64,000 nucleotides of DNA. Origin: Paenibacillus durus ATCC 35681 (GTDB taxonomy: Bacteria; Bacillota; Bacilli; Paenibacillales; Paenibacillaceae). The number at the start of each line of letters is the position of its first letter. Positions within the stretch are counted from its first letter, which is position 1. Where the stretch lies: contig NZ_CP011114.1 of the NCBI RefSeq assembly GCF_000993825.1, positions 2,418,001 to 2,482,000 on the forward strand, read 5' to 3'. Both the position numbers and the translations under genes were made by a program. Below, piece after piece: positions 17,108 through 25,785 of this stretch. A model generated the notes under the pieces. That model was not told the origin of the DNA. It ran no database searches and saw only the letters and a program-made list of their open reading frames with translations.

Positions 17108-18442
17108 TTACACCTCCATAACCAGCAGCTCCGGATTTGCGAGCAGCGATTTAATGTAGTTCATAAAGTTCTGCGCGGTTGCGCCGTCGATAATGCGATG
17201 GTCGAAGCTTAAGGACAGAGCCATAACCGGAGCGGCTACGATCTCTCCGTTCTTCACCACCGGCTTCTCGCTGATGCGGCCCGTTCCGAGAATAGCCACT
17301 TCAGGGAAGTTGATGATCGGCGTAAAGAACATACCGCCGGCGGAGCCGATGTTCGTGATGGAAATCGTGCTGCCCTTCATTTCGTTCGGGCTCAGCTTGC
17401 CTTCACGGCCGCGTGCAGCCAGGTCGCTGATCGCCGAGGCGATCATCCAGATGCTCTTGCGGTCGGCATCCTTGATGACCGGAACGATCAGGCCGTTCTC
17501 CGTATCGGTTGCAATACCAATGTTGTAGTATTTCTTGTACACAATTTCATTCGCTTCTTCGTCAATGGTGGCATTAAGCGCCGGGAACTGACGGGAAGCC
17601 GCTACAAGCGCTTTGACGATGAACGGAAGGTAGGTTACCTTCACACCCTTCTTCTCGGCGAGAGGCTTCATGCGTGTGCGGAAAGCAACCAGCTCGGTTA
17701 CATCCACTTCGTCCATAATCGTTACGTGCGGAGCGGTATAAGCCGATTTAACCATGGCGTTCGCAATCGCTTTGCGGATACCCTTGAACGGTACGCGCTC
17801 TTCCTCAAGGCTCACATTGCCGGCAGCTGCTGCCGCCGGAGCCGCCGCCTTCTCTGCTGGCGCCGCTTCGGAGGCCGCTTCCACTGCTGCCGGAGCTGCT
17901 GCTTGACCGCCGCTCAGGAACGCTTCGACGTCCTCGCGGGTGATTTTACCGTTTTTGCCGCTGCCATTCACTTTAGAAATGTCCACGCTGTTGTCACGGG
18001 CGAATTTGCGCACGCTCGGCGTAGCCAGAACGTCGCGGTCCGGCGCCGGAACGGCTTCCGCGCCGCCGGCTTCGCCTGCTTTTGCGTCCGCTGGACTGGC
18101 TGCAGCCGGAGACGAAGCGGTGTCCGCACTGCCTTTGGCCGAATCGGCTTCCTGCGCGCTCTGCTCCTCGGCATGTCCGCCTTCCTGCTCCGGAATGTCG
18201 CCTTCGGCGTCGATAACGGCAACAGTCTGGCCTACGCGGAACACGTCGCCGTCCTTGGCCAACACTTCCAGAACGGTTCCGTTAACGGGACACGGAACTT
18301 CGACGACCGCCTTGTCGTTCTGCACTTCCATAATAATGTCTTCGTCGGTTACTTTATCCCCGGCCTTGATGTGCATCTTGATGATTTCGCCTTCGTGCAG
18401 GCCTTCGCCCAGCTCGGGGAACGGGTAATTGAATTTTGTCAC
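17108..18442 (-). CDS. pdhC: Pyruvate dehydrogenase E2, dihydrolipoamide acetyltransferase
   Basis: Core of the pyruvate dehydrogenase complex, 444 residues. One lipoyl domain carries the target lysine in VQNDKAVVEV (about residue 44). Ala/Glu/Pro-rich linkers flank a peripheral subunit-binding domain (TPSVRKFARDNSVDISKVNGSG). The acetyltransferase domain carries catalytic HRIIDGATA near the C-terminus. Transfers acetyl groups from E1 to coenzyme A. It lies 31 bases after pdhB. Confidence 0.97.
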   Translation of the reverse strand: MTKFNYPFPELGEGLHEGEIIKMHIKAGDKVTDEDIIMEVQNDKAVVEVPCPVNGTVLEVLAKDGDVFRVGQTVAVIDAEGDIPEQEGGHAEEQSAQEADSAKGSADTASSPAAASPADAKAGEAGGAEAVPAPDRDVLATPSVRKFARDNSVDISKVNGSGKNGKITREDVEAFLSGGQAAAPAAVEAASEAAPAEKAAAPAAAAAGNVSLEEERVPFKGIRKAIANAMVKSAYTAPHVTIMDEVDVTELVAFRTRMKPLAEKKGVKVTYLPFIVKALVAASRQFPALNATIDEEANEIVYKKYYNIGIATDTENGLIVPVIKDADRKSIWMIASAISDLAARGREGKLSPNEMKGSTISITNIGSAGGMFFTPIINFPEVAILGTGRISEKPVVKNGEIVAAPVMALSLSFDHRIIDGATAQNFMNYIKSLLANPELLVMEV

Positions 18443-18473
18443 GATCGAAAACCTCCTCTATGAGAAATAACGA

Positions 18474-19451
18474 TTAAAATTCCAGAACTTTCTTCACGCC
18501 GGCAATGATGCGGGCGGGATTTGGCAGCCAGGTGTCTTCGATTTGGGCGAACGGATATACCGTGTCCGGTCCTGCGATCCGCAGAACGGGGGCTTCGAGA
18601 TGGAGAATCGCCTTTTCGTTGATCTGCGCAATGACTTCGGCGGCGACACCGGCGCTCTTTTGCGCTTCCTGCACCACAATGGCGCGGTTCGTCTTCTTCA
18701 CGGATTCCACAATCGTATCGATGTCGATCGGGCTGACGGTGCGCAGGTCAATGATTTCAGCTTTGATGCCGCTCTTCTCAAGTTCATCTGCAGCCTTGGT
18801 GGCCGTATGTACCATCAAGCCGTAAGCGATAATCGTAACATCGGAGCCTTCGCGGACGACGTTGGCCTTGCCGATTTCAACCGTATAGTCGCCTTCCGGA
18901 ACCTCTGTGCGGAAAGCATGGTACAGGTTCAAATGCTCCATGAAAAATACCGGGTCATTGTCGCGGATAGCCGCGATCAGCAGTCCCTTCGCGTCATAAG
19001 GGTTGGAAGGAACGACAACCTTGATGCCGGGGCTCTGAGCGATCAGGCCTTCCAGGGAGTCGGTGTGCAGCTCAGCCGCCTTGACGCCGCCGCCAAACGG
19101 GGTGCGGAAGACGATTGGAGCGTTGTATTTGCCGCCGGTGCGGTAGCGCAGACGGGCCGCCTGTATAACCATTTGGTCCAGCGCTTCAAAAATAAAGCCG
19201 ACGAACTGGATCTCGGCAATCGGCCGGAAACCTTGTACGCCAAGGCCCACAGCAAGACCGCCGATAGCGGATTCAGCCAGCGGCGTATCGAATACGCGCT
19301 CCTCGCCGAACTCGCCCTGCAATCCTTCTGTCGCCCGGAATACGCCGCCTACATGGCCGACGTCTTCGCCGAAGATCAGGACGTTCGGATCACGTTTTAA
19401 TTCGACGCGCATCGCGTCGCGAATCGCTTCTTTCATATTCATTTGTGCCAT
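18474..19451 (-). CDS. pdhB: Pyruvate dehydrogenase E1 component, beta subunit
   Basis: The 325-residue transketolase-like subunit pairs with pdh[30 protein letters not shown] and [28 protein letters not shown] are family hallmarks; the glutamate of GEDVG/TPLAESA contacts thiamine diphosphate. [22 protein letters not shown] is the conserved C-terminal domain. It follows pdhA by 14 bases with a good GGAGG site. Confidence 0.97.
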   Translation of the reverse strand: MAQMNMKEAIRDAMRVELKRDPNVLIFGEDVGHVGGVFRATEGLQGEFGEERVFDTPLAESAIGGLAVGLGVQGFRPIAEIQFVGFIFEALDQMVIQAARLRYRTGGKYNAPIVFRTPFGGGVKAAELHTDSLEGLIAQSPGIKVVVPSNPYDAKGLLIAAIRDNDPVFFMEHLNLYHAFRTEVPEGDYTVEIGKANVVREGSDVTIIAYGLMVHTATKAADELEKSGIKAEIIDLRTVSPIDIDTIVESVKKTNRAIVVQEAQKSAGVAAEVIAQINEKAILHLEAPVLRIAGPDTVYPFAQIEDTWLPNPARIIAGVKKVLEF

Positions 19452-19465
19452 AGCCAGTATCCTCC

Positions 19466-20533
19466 TTATTCAAAATCGGCTTTTTGCTCTTCAAGATCTT
19501 TCGGCGTCGTTTCGAACATACTGTCGATCAGGCCGGAGATCGTCATTTTTTCGGTTTTTTCCGCAAGCTTGATTTCTTCGTTCACTTTCGCCTTCGCTTC
19601 GTCCTTCACGCGCTGCGTATCTTCGTCGCTCCACAGGCCTTTGGACTCCAAATATTTAACCACACGGGCGATCGGGTCTTTCTCGTTCCACTCGCCTTCT
19701 TCTTCTTTGGTGCGATATTTGCTCGCGTCGTCGGACAGGGAGTGCGGACGGAAACGGTACGTAACGGCTTCGATCAGGGTAGGCCCTTCTCCATTCCGGG
19801 CGCGTTCGGCGGCTTCTCTAACCGCTTGAATGACCGCAAAAATATCCATTCCGTCCACTTTCACGCCGGTAATGCCGGCAGCAACCGCTTTATGGGCGAT
19901 CGACTTGGAAGCGGTTTGCTTGGCGAACGGCGTTGTGATGGCGTAGCCGTTATTTTGCACAAAGAAAATGACCGGCAGCTTGAAGCGTCCCGCAAAGTTA
20001 AGACCTTCGTAGAAATCGCCTTCAGAGGAGCCTCCGTCCCCGGTGTAGGTAATAGCGACATTCTTCTGATTCTTCAATTTAAAGCCCATGGCAATGCCTG
20101 TGGCATGCAGAATTTGAGCGCCAATGATGATCTGCGGAGGCAGCACGCTGACATCCTCAGGGATTTCACCGCCGTGCTGATGGCCGCGGGAGTACAGGAA
20201 CGCCTGATGAAGAGGCAGACCATGCCAGACAAGCTGCGGAATATCGCGGTAGCCCGGGCAGATGAAGTCCTCCTTCTCAAGAGCGAATTCACTGCCGACC
20301 ATTGTCGCTTCCTGTCCGGAAGTCGGGGCGTAGAAGCCGAGGCGGCCTTGGCGGCCCAGGTTAACGGCACGATCATCCCAAGTACGGGTGAAAATCATGC
20401 GGTAAGCTATTTCTTTTAATTGATCATCGGTAAGAGCGGGCATTTTATCTTTATTGATCACTTCTCCAGCCGGAGAAAGGACCGTAAGAGCCTCTACGTC
20501 CTCTGTATATACCTCGTAAGGAACTTTACTCAT
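19466..20533 (-). CDS. pdhA: Pyruvate dehydrogenase E1 component, alpha subunit
   Basis: Thiamine-diphosphate-binding subunit of 355 residues that decarboxylates pyruvate. The cofactor motif is [38 protein letters not shown]. The phosphorylation-loop region [15 protein letters not shown] is present. ATG at 20533 is chosen over the upstream GTG because GAGGTG is the ribosome binding site and overlaps that GTG. First gene of pdhABCD, 66 bases after the -10 element. Confidence 0.97.
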   Translation of the reverse strand: MSKVPYEVYTEDVEALTVLSPAGEVINKDKMPALTDDQLKEIAYRMIFTRTWDDRAVNLGRQGRLGFYAPTSGQEATMVGSEFALEKEDFICPGYRDIPQLVWHGLPLHQAFLYSRGHQHGGEIPEDVSVLPPQIIIGAQILHATGIAMGFKLKNQKNVAITYTGDGGSSEGDFYEGLNFAGRFKLPVIFFVQNNGYAITTPFAKQTASKSIAHKAVAAGITGVKVDGMDIFAVIQAVREAAERARNGEGPTLIEAVTYRFRPHSLSDDASKYRTKEEEGEWNEKDPIARVVKYLESKGLWSDEDTQRVKDEAKAKVNEEIKLAEKTEKMTISGLIDSMFETTPKDLEEQKADFE

Positions 20534-20598
20534 TATCTTCACCTCAGCAAAAAAATTTGAATAACAATTTGAATATTATCTGCCTCTGTTATAGAATT

Positions 20599-20628
20599 AT
20601 TATACACCTGTTTCGTTAATTTCGTCAA
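20599..20628 (-). promoter_or_regulatory. Sigma-A promoter of pdhABCD
   Basis: On the minus strand TTGACG (20623-20628) and TATAAT (20599-20604) are separated by 18 bases. It is the only good sigma-A match in the gap between pdhA and the divergent esterase gene. Confidence 0.82.
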
Positions 20629-20801
20629 AGAATTACGCATAAAATTTATACTCACGTAAACTTTGTATGTATAACAGGACTGTATTTTTAATATAACAGA
20701 AATGCAGTTTTTCAATGTGTAAATGATTTTTGCCACAAAGTTGATATTAACTCATTACCGCAAGCATTGCAAAATCCGACAGGAAAGGTGCCTGATGAAA
20801 C

Positions 20802-21533
20802 ATGGATGATTCTGTTTTTCTGAAACGTACAATTGTAAAACATACCCTTTGGAGTGAAAGCCTGCAAGAGGAACGCAAGCTGCGCATATATCTTCCTCCA
20901 GGCTATAACGAGCTGCTCAGCTATCCCGTAGTCTACTGCCAGGACGGGGAGGAGTTTTTTAACTTCGGCCGAATCGCCACCATAGCGGGCAAGCTGATTC
21001 TCGAAGAAGGCGCAGAGCCTTTCATCATTGTCGGGGTCGAAGTGAACGTTGCCGTCAGAACCCAGGAATATGCGCCTTTTGGCACCCGGTTCGACCAGTA
21101 CCTTGCCTGCTTTGCCGAAGAAATTATCCCCTATGTTGAGCAAAATTATCCGGTCCGCCGCTCGCCGAACGAACGGATCGTTGCCGGAGACTCGCTTGGG
21201 GGAAGCGTCTCGCTCCACCTCGCCCTCCGTTACCCTGAGCTGTTCACCCGCATTCTCAGCCTTTCAGGCGCGTTCTATCCTCTCACACTGGAATGGATTG
21301 AGGACGAAACCGATCTTTCGTGGCTTGAGATCAACATGGTCGTGGGCCTCCAGGAAAGAGATTATGAGACCGACACGGGCGTCTATGATTTTGTGCAGCT
21401 CAACCGGGATGCGAAGAAGCTGCTTGAAGAACGCGGCGCCAAGGTGGATTACCGGGAGAAGGACGGACGCCATTTGTGGGGCTTTTGGCAGAAGGAGCTG
21501 CCGGAATCGCTATTGTATTTTTTAACCATCTGA
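20802..21533 (+). CDS. Esterase-family alpha/beta hydrolase
   Basis: A 243-residue Pfam-Esterase (PF00756)-type protein. The nucleophile elbow is GDSLGG (residues 129-134), and the catalytic His is in GRHLWGFW near the C-terminus. LRIYLPPGYNELLSYPVVYCQDGEEFF is the usual N-terminal strand region, as in YbbA/Fes-like and acetylxylan-esterase-like enzymes. No signal peptide, so likely cytoplasmic. AAGGTG precedes the ATG by 11 bases. Substrate is unknown; no siderophore or xylan gene is adjacent. Confidence 0.82.
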   Translation: MDDSVFLKRTIVKHTLWSESLQEERKLRIYLPPGYNELLSYPVVYCQDGEEFFNFGRIATIAGKLILEEGAEPFIIVGVEVNVAVRTQEYAPFGTRFDQYLACFAEEIIPYVEQNYPVRRSPNERIVAGDSLGGSVSLHLALRYPELFTRILSLSGAFYPLTLEWIEDETDLSWLEINMVVGLQERDYETDTGVYDFVQLNRDAKKLLEERGAKVDYREKDGRHLWGFWQKELPESLLYFLTI

Positions 21534-21608
21534 ACAGGACTTGAATGCCCAAAATAGTGAACAAATTCTAACAATTTATTCTACCGGCCCGATGATTGCG
21601 CTTTCATA

Positions 21609-21639
21609 AGAGGGCAAAGGAAGAGAACCATAGCCCTCT
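21609..21639. terminator. Bidirectional terminator between esterase and LMW phosphatase genes
   Basis: AGAGGGC (21609-21615) pairs with GCCCTCT (21633-21639) between convergent genes. TCTCTACTTT follows on the plus strand; the minus-strand tract is weaker. Confidence 0.65.
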
Positions 21640-21642
21640 TCT

Positions 21643-22113
21643 CTACTTTAATGACAGATCTTGTTTCAGCTTGTCCAGCAAAACCCCGCAGCCCGCATCG
21701 ACCAGTTCATACACCTCTTCAAAGTTGCCTGTAAAATAGGGGTCCGGCACTTCCTTATGCTCATTGTCCGGCAGTAATTCCATAAAGTACATGAGCTTCG
21801 CATCCTGTCCTCCGGGCAGTTTGCGAACGTTGGCCCCGTTCGAGTTGTCCATGCAGATGATATAGTCGAATTTGCCGAAGTCTTCGCTGCTCACTCTTCT
21901 CGCGGCCATTCCTTCATAGCTGATGCCATTCAGGTCCAGCATCCGTCTTGTCCCCTCATGCGGCGGTTTTCCGATATGCCAGTCGCCGGTACCGGCGGAA
22001 TCCACGGATATCTTTTGCCCCAAGCCTTCCTTCACGATCTTGTTCCTTAGAACTGCTTCCGCCATTGGAGAACGGCAAATATTCCCCAGGCAGACAAACA
22101 GCACATGCAGCAT
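21643..22113 (-). CDS. Low-molecular-weight protein tyrosine phosphatase
   Basis: A 156-residue phosphatase with the P-loop VCLGNICRSPMAEAV (C-x4-C-R-S variant of CX5R) and the acid-loop DPYF in EVPDPYFTGNFEEV. Closest by pattern to Bacillus YfkJ. It removes phosphate from protein tyrosine (or arginine in the YwlE subgroup). The start at 22113 follows AGGGGG; in-frame codons further upstream lack a binding site. No kinase is adjacent. Confidence 0.9.
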   Translation of the reverse strand: MLHVLFVCLGNICRSPMAEAVLRNKIVKEGLGQKISVDSAGTGDWHIGKPPHEGTRRMLDLNGISYEGMAARRVSSEDFGKFDYIICMDNSNGANVRKLPGGQDAKLMYFMELLPDNEHKEVPDPYFTGNFEEVYELVDAGCGVLLDKLKQDLSLK

Positions 22114-22293
22114 CGTTCCTACCCCCTGATTATTACAGCTTTTTCGGGCCTCTTTCGTAACCTTCACCTGTTGAACCTAAAGAGGTACCTTACCCATTTT
22201 ATCTTCGCCACCGGCAATTGTACAACCGTTCATTGTGCTTTATACTAGGTCAGGATTACAAAAATTTTGCATCAAAGCGGAAGGAGGTTTGTG

Positions 22294-22935
22294 ATGCCAG
22301 CGCGCAGAACCGTTATTTTTGCCGGCGGAGAGCTGTCCGAGCAGTTTTTGCGGGAACTGGACAAAGAAGATTTCATTATCGGCGCTGATCGCGGTGCGCT
22401 CTTTCTTGTCAGTCACGGCGTTATTCCCGATATTGCCGTAGGCGATTTCGACTCCATCACTCTGGAAGAGTTCAAGCGGATTGAAGAACAAGTCCCAAGA
22501 GTGATTGCCTGCGACCCCGTTGATAAAGATTTAACCGACAGCGAGCTTGCCCTGGATCTTGCTCTTGAACAGCAGCCGGAGGACATTTTGCTCTTCGGTG
22601 TTACCGGCACACGGCTTGACCATACCCTGGCCAGCATCCAGATGATGACTCGGGTGCTTCAGCGCCAAATCCGCTGCTCGGCCATGGATCTCAACAATTA
22701 TGTCACCATTACCGGCTCCCAGGCCACTATACAGGATCGGGGCTATACTTATGTTTCCCTGCTGCCCGTGACTCCAGAAGTCACCGGGATTACACTGGAG
22801 GGCTTTCAGTATCCATTAACCGACGCTACGCTTAAGCTTGGCCAATCTCTGGGGATAAGCAACCGGCTGGTCTCACCCACAGGGACCGTTACGATCCTGA
22901 GCGGACTTCTGCTTATTATTCAGAGTAACGACTAA
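22294..22935 (+). CDS. thiN: Thiamine pyrophosphokinase
   Basis: Transfers pyrophosphate from ATP to thiamine to make the cofactor used by enzymes such as pdhA and aepY. The 213-residue protein has GADRGALFLVSHGVIPDIAVGDFDSI, the conserved Asp-rich substrate region, and LFGVTGTRLDHTLAS. The C-terminal beta-sandwich contains LEGFQYPLTDATLKLGQSLGISN. AAGGAGG at 22281-22287 sets the ATG at 22294. Followed by a terminator, so probably monocistronic. Confidence 0.93.
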   Translation: MPARRTVIFAGGELSEQFLRELDKEDFIIGADRGALFLVSHGVIPDIAVGDFDSITLEEFKRIEEQVPRVIACDPVDKDLTDSELALDLALEQQPEDILLFGVTGTRLDHTLASIQMMTRVLQRQIRCSAMDLNNYVTITGSQATIQDRGYTYVSLLPVTPEVTGITLEGFQYPLTDATLKLGQSLGISNRLVSPTGTVTILSGLLLIIQSND

Positions 22936-22990
22936 GTTGAAGTATGTAAAATTTAAGTCATTTTTGTAACTTTAATCTTCATTCTCGAAT

Positions 22991-23030
22991 GGCGGATTCC
23001 CTTTATCCACAAGGGTTTATCCGCCTTTTT
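22991..23030 (+). terminator. Terminator of thiN
   Basis: GGCGGATtCCCTT pairs with AAGGGtttATCCGCC and is followed by TTTTTC. Confidence 0.85.
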
Positions 23031-23216
23031 CTATGGATAGGAATTTGTAAAGATTAATTTTCTGTAACTTTTAATGCAATTTTAATATAACGCTTACACT
23101 TTCGGCCCTCTATGACTTTGAGACCATCCATCCAAATTTTAGGCGGTTTCAAAGCTGTTATACTACGAACTAGCCAAGACATCAACTTGGACAAACATCT
23201 TTGGAGGTACGATTAC

Positions 23217-23720
23217 ATGAATAAAGCAACACTTATACAAAAAGCACTAGTTGTCGGGGTATGTACAGCCATCGGATTTGGCGGAGTCATGGCTAGCGGA
23301 GAAGCAACACCGACCGCGCAAGCCGCATCGGTGTCGGCAAAAGGTGATCAAATTGTCAACTTAGGCAAACAATATATGGGAACCCCTTATAAATTCGGTG
23401 TTACCACAAAGACGACCAAATACTTCGACTGCTCGTCCTTTACCAAATATATTTTCGGCAAATACGGCATCGACCTGCCCCGCACTTCGGTAAAACAATC
23501 CAAAGTGGGCCGAGCCGTCTCCAAATCCGATCTCCGCGTAGGCGATCTCGTGTTCTTCTCCAGCGGCAGCCGTGCTAACGGCAGTAACGTTACTCACGTA
23601 GCGGTTTACGCTGGGGGCGGAAAAATTCTGCACACCTACGGCTCACCGGGTGTCACGATTTCCGACCTGAACTCCGGCAACTGGAAAAGAACGTATCTGA
23701 AAGCACGCCGCGTTCTGTAA
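23217..23720 (+). CDS. Secreted NlpC/P60 cell-wall hydrolase
   Basis: A 167-residue secreted endopeptidase of the NlpC/P60 family, cleaving peptide stems of peptidoglycan. A signal peptide (positive MNKATLIQKA, hydrophobic core, cleavage near AQAA) occupies about 1-37. The catalytic domain has Cys in YFDCSSFTKYIF, His in NVTHVAVYAG and a third polar residue in HTYGSPG. There is no binding domain (LysM/SH3), so it is a minimal single-domain enzyme. GGAGG at 23203-23207 fixes the ATG at 23217; upstream in-frame codons are not translated. The preceding 190-base AT-rich gap is its probable promoter region, with no clear hexamers. Confidence 0.92.
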   Translation: MNKATLIQKALVVGVCTAIGFGGVMASGEATPTAQAASVSAKGDQIVNLGKQYMGTPYKFGVTTKTTKYFDCSSFTKYIFGKYGIDLPRTSVKQSKVGRAVSKSDLRVGDLVFFSSGSRANGSNVTHVAVYAGGGKILHTYGSPGVTISDLNSGNWKRTYLKARRVL

Positions 23721-23752
23721 TTGATCGCTACCTGCTATCTAACCGTATAAGC

Positions 23753-24496
23753 TTACGTATATGGCGCCATTTCCGGCGCCTTTACTACATAACCGGCGCC
23801 GCGCACCGTATGAATCAGCTTCTGGCGGTAGCCCTTGTCCACCTTTAACCTGAGATGGCGGATATATACGTCCGTCACATTGGTGTCGGTGTGAAAATGG
23901 TATCCCCATACGTGGCGCAAAATATTTTCCCGGGAGCAAATCTCGCCGCTGTTGGCGACCAGGTAATAGAGGAGCGCGAATTCTTTGGCGGTCAGCTTCA
24001 AATCCTTGCCGTCGCGGACGGCCCGCCGCCGGGACGGCTCAAGCGTCAGACCGTCAAGTTTAAGCGTGCCGCTCGCTCGCCTCCTGCTCGTCAGCGTCAA
24101 TAGATTCTCGATTCGGCACCGAAGCTCGCCCGGATGCAGCGGATAAGCCATATAATCGTTGGCTCCCGACTTGAATGCGGCTTCGGCGGCATCTCCGCCC
24201 TGCTGGCCGGAAATGACCAGTACAGGGAGATATTTGCCGTTCTCCCGGAGGCTTGCTACCGTATTCCAGCCTTCCCATCGCCCGGCATCCCGGATTTCCG
24301 CTATGAGCAACGCGGCGTCCTGCTGCCCAAGGCGGTCTTTAAGGCTCTCCGCATCCGAAGTTTCCACTACGGTTAGTCCCGTATCATGGAGCGCGCGTTC
24401 GATTACCACCCGTTCGCTAACCCGTTCCTGCGTTGTGTCTAGAAAATTGCTTCCCTCCTTCCCTACAGGGAAGAACCAAATCATCATCTCATCCAC
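23753..24496 (-). CDS. OmpR/PhoB-type response regulator with degenerate receiver domain
   Basis: A 247-residue protein with a normal C-terminal winged helix (LKLTAKEFALLYYLVANSGE to HTVRGAGYVV). The N-terminal receiver lacks key residues. There is no acidic pair after strand 1, the phospho-acceptor position appears to be Glu67 (ALLIAEIRD), and the conserved Lys is Tyr118 (DYMAYPL); Ser96 remains. It therefore probably does not respond to phosphotransfer in the usual way. No histidine kinase is adjacent. GGGGGA five bases upstream supports the GTG start, though an internal ATG is possible. Target genes unknown. Confidence 0.85.
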   Translation of the reverse strand: MDEMMIWFFPVGKEGSNFLDTTQERVSERVVIERALHDTGLTVVETSDAESLKDRLGQQDAALLIAEIRDAGRWEGWNTVASLRENGKYLPVLVISGQQGGDAAEAAFKSGANDYMAYPLHPGELRCRIENLLTLTSRRRASGTLKLDGLTLEPSRRRAVRDGKDLKLTAKEFALLYYLVANSGEICSRENILRHVWGYHFHTDTNVTDVYIRHLRLKVDKGYRQKLIHTVRGAGYVVKAPEMAPYT

Positions 24497-24575
24497 GGAA
24501 ATCCCCCATATCCGCCGGCGGCTATGCCTGCACAGAAATCCGGCGCTGCATAGGTCTAGATTTCCCTAAAATAAA

Positions 24576-24601
24576 ACGGCCATTCCTTAGCGGATGGCCG
24601 T
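24576..24601 (-). terminator. Terminator of the MoeB/ThiF-like gene
   Basis: ACGGCCAT (24576-24583) pairs with ATGGCCGT (24594-24601). On the minus strand it is followed by TTTATTTT. Confidence 0.8.
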
Positions 24602-24610
24602 GTTTGCTTA

Positions 24611-25681
24611 TTATCCAAAGTACCGGTGATAGACGCTCCTCGCCGCCGATATATCATTCGTTCCGTGAACAAGCGCTCTCCCGTCTCCAAATACGACGAC
24701 CCGGTAATCTCCGTCATTGAAGGAGACGAGATACGGATTGATGTCCACCTTGCCCAGTCCCAGCCTGGACAATCTGTTCGCGGTGTCGGGAAGCGAGATC
24801 GAGCTTCGGACCGCAGGACGAATCTGCACCGTATTCCGCCCGCAGAGCACGTCGCTGCGCTCCGTATTCGCCGCAGACAGATACGGATATACCGGATCTT
24901 TGCCGCATGAAGGGCAATGCTCCTTGCGGGCCGCTCCGACGCCGATTTCCTGGTACTCATTTCGCCAGATGTCAAATGTCATCAGCTTCCGGCGGAGCTG
25001 CTCCTTGCGCCCGCCCAGCAGCTTAAGCGCCTCGGCGGTCGCGTTCGACGTAACCATCTGTACGGCCTGCGGCAGAATACCCGCCGTATCGCAGGTGTCT
25101 CCGCCAAGCGGAACGGTGCCAAGCAGGCAGTTAAGGCAGGGTGTCTCGCCGGGAATAAAGGTATAAGTAACGCCGTAGCTAGCCACACATGCGCCGTAAA
25201 TCCATGGAATGCCATGCTTCTGCGCTATGTCGTTGAGAATGAGCCGGGTATCGAAATTATCCGTACCGTCCATAATGAGATCGATTCCCGGTACGAGAGC
25301 CTCCAGCTCCTCCGCGCGAACGTCCATAATATGACTCTCCACCGTCACTTCGGAGTTAATCGCCGACAGCCTTGCTTTGGCCGCCGCCGCTTTCGGTATA
25401 TGGCGCTCGGCGTCTTCTTCCGTGTACAATTGCTGGCGCTGCAGATTGCTCCATTCCACATAATCCCGGTCGGCAATGACAACTCGTCCGACTCCGCAGC
25501 GGACCAGCGTCTCGGCAATGCCCGTTCCGAGCGCTCCCGCTCCAACGACGAGCACGCTCGATTCCGCCAGCTTCCGCTGGCCTTCCGCGCCGAACGGCGC
25601 AAACCGCACCTGGCGGGAGTATCGCCCTTCTCTGCCGGCGGCTGAGGAAGCCGTATTTTCTTTATCTTGATCTTTCTCCAT
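24611..25681 (-). CDS. MoeB/ThiF/HesA-family E1-like adenylyltransferase
   Basis: A 356-residue E1-like enzyme that adenylates the C-terminus of a ubiquitin-like sulfur carrier (ThiS or MoaD type). The ATP motif is VLVVGAGALGTGIAETLVRCGVG, followed by IADRDYVEWSNLQRQQLY and DGTDNFDTRLILND. Zinc cysteines are CLNCL and CPSCG. A C-terminal extension of about 70 residues (from CGRNTVQIRP on) is seen in some Bacillus family members. The start is ATG 25681 with AGGAAGGGG upstream. No carrier, thiG or moaE is adjacent, so MoeB versus ThiF cannot be decided here. Confidence 0.88.
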   Translation of the reverse strand: MEKDQDKENTASSAAGREGRYSRQVRFAPFGAEGQRKLAESSVLVVGAGALGTGIAETLVRCGVGRVVIADRDYVEWSNLQRQQLYTEEDAERHIPKAAAAKARLSAINSEVTVESHIMDVRAEELEALVPGIDLIMDGTDNFDTRLILNDIAQKHGIPWIYGACVASYGVTYTFIPGETPCLNCLLGTVPLGGDTCDTAGILPQAVQMVTSNATAEALKLLGGRKEQLRRKLMTFDIWRNEYQEIGVGAARKEHCPSCGKDPVYPYLSAANTERSDVLCGRNTVQIRPAVRSSISLPDTANRLSRLGLGKVDINPYLVSFNDGDYRVVVFGDGRALVHGTNDISAARSVYHRYFG

Positions 25682-25708
25682 CCCGGTATGTCCCCTTCCT
25701 ATATTCAA

Positions 25709-25750
25709 AAGTCCGGGAAACACGGCGCCCTGTCGCCGTCTCCCGGACTT
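25709..25750 (-). terminator. Terminator of the ABC-F gene
   Basis: AAGTCCGGGA (25709-25718) pairs with TCCCGGACTT (25741-25750), with an internal GGCG/CGCC stem. On the minus strand it is followed by TTG and AT-rich sequence, giving a weak U-tract. Confidence 0.7.
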
Positions 25751-25785
25751 AAAGTTTAAATTCTGGGCAAAAGCTTTAGCGAGTG

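Noticed and set aside
22936..23216. WalR-type operator (TGTAA repeats) upstream of the NlpC/P60 gene
   Set aside because: TGTAA-like half-sites are present but their spacing does not fit the direct-repeat consensus.
24611..25681. Naming the E1-like gene moeB or thiF
   Set aside because: No sulfur-carrier or pathway partner is adjacent and both families share the visible motifs.
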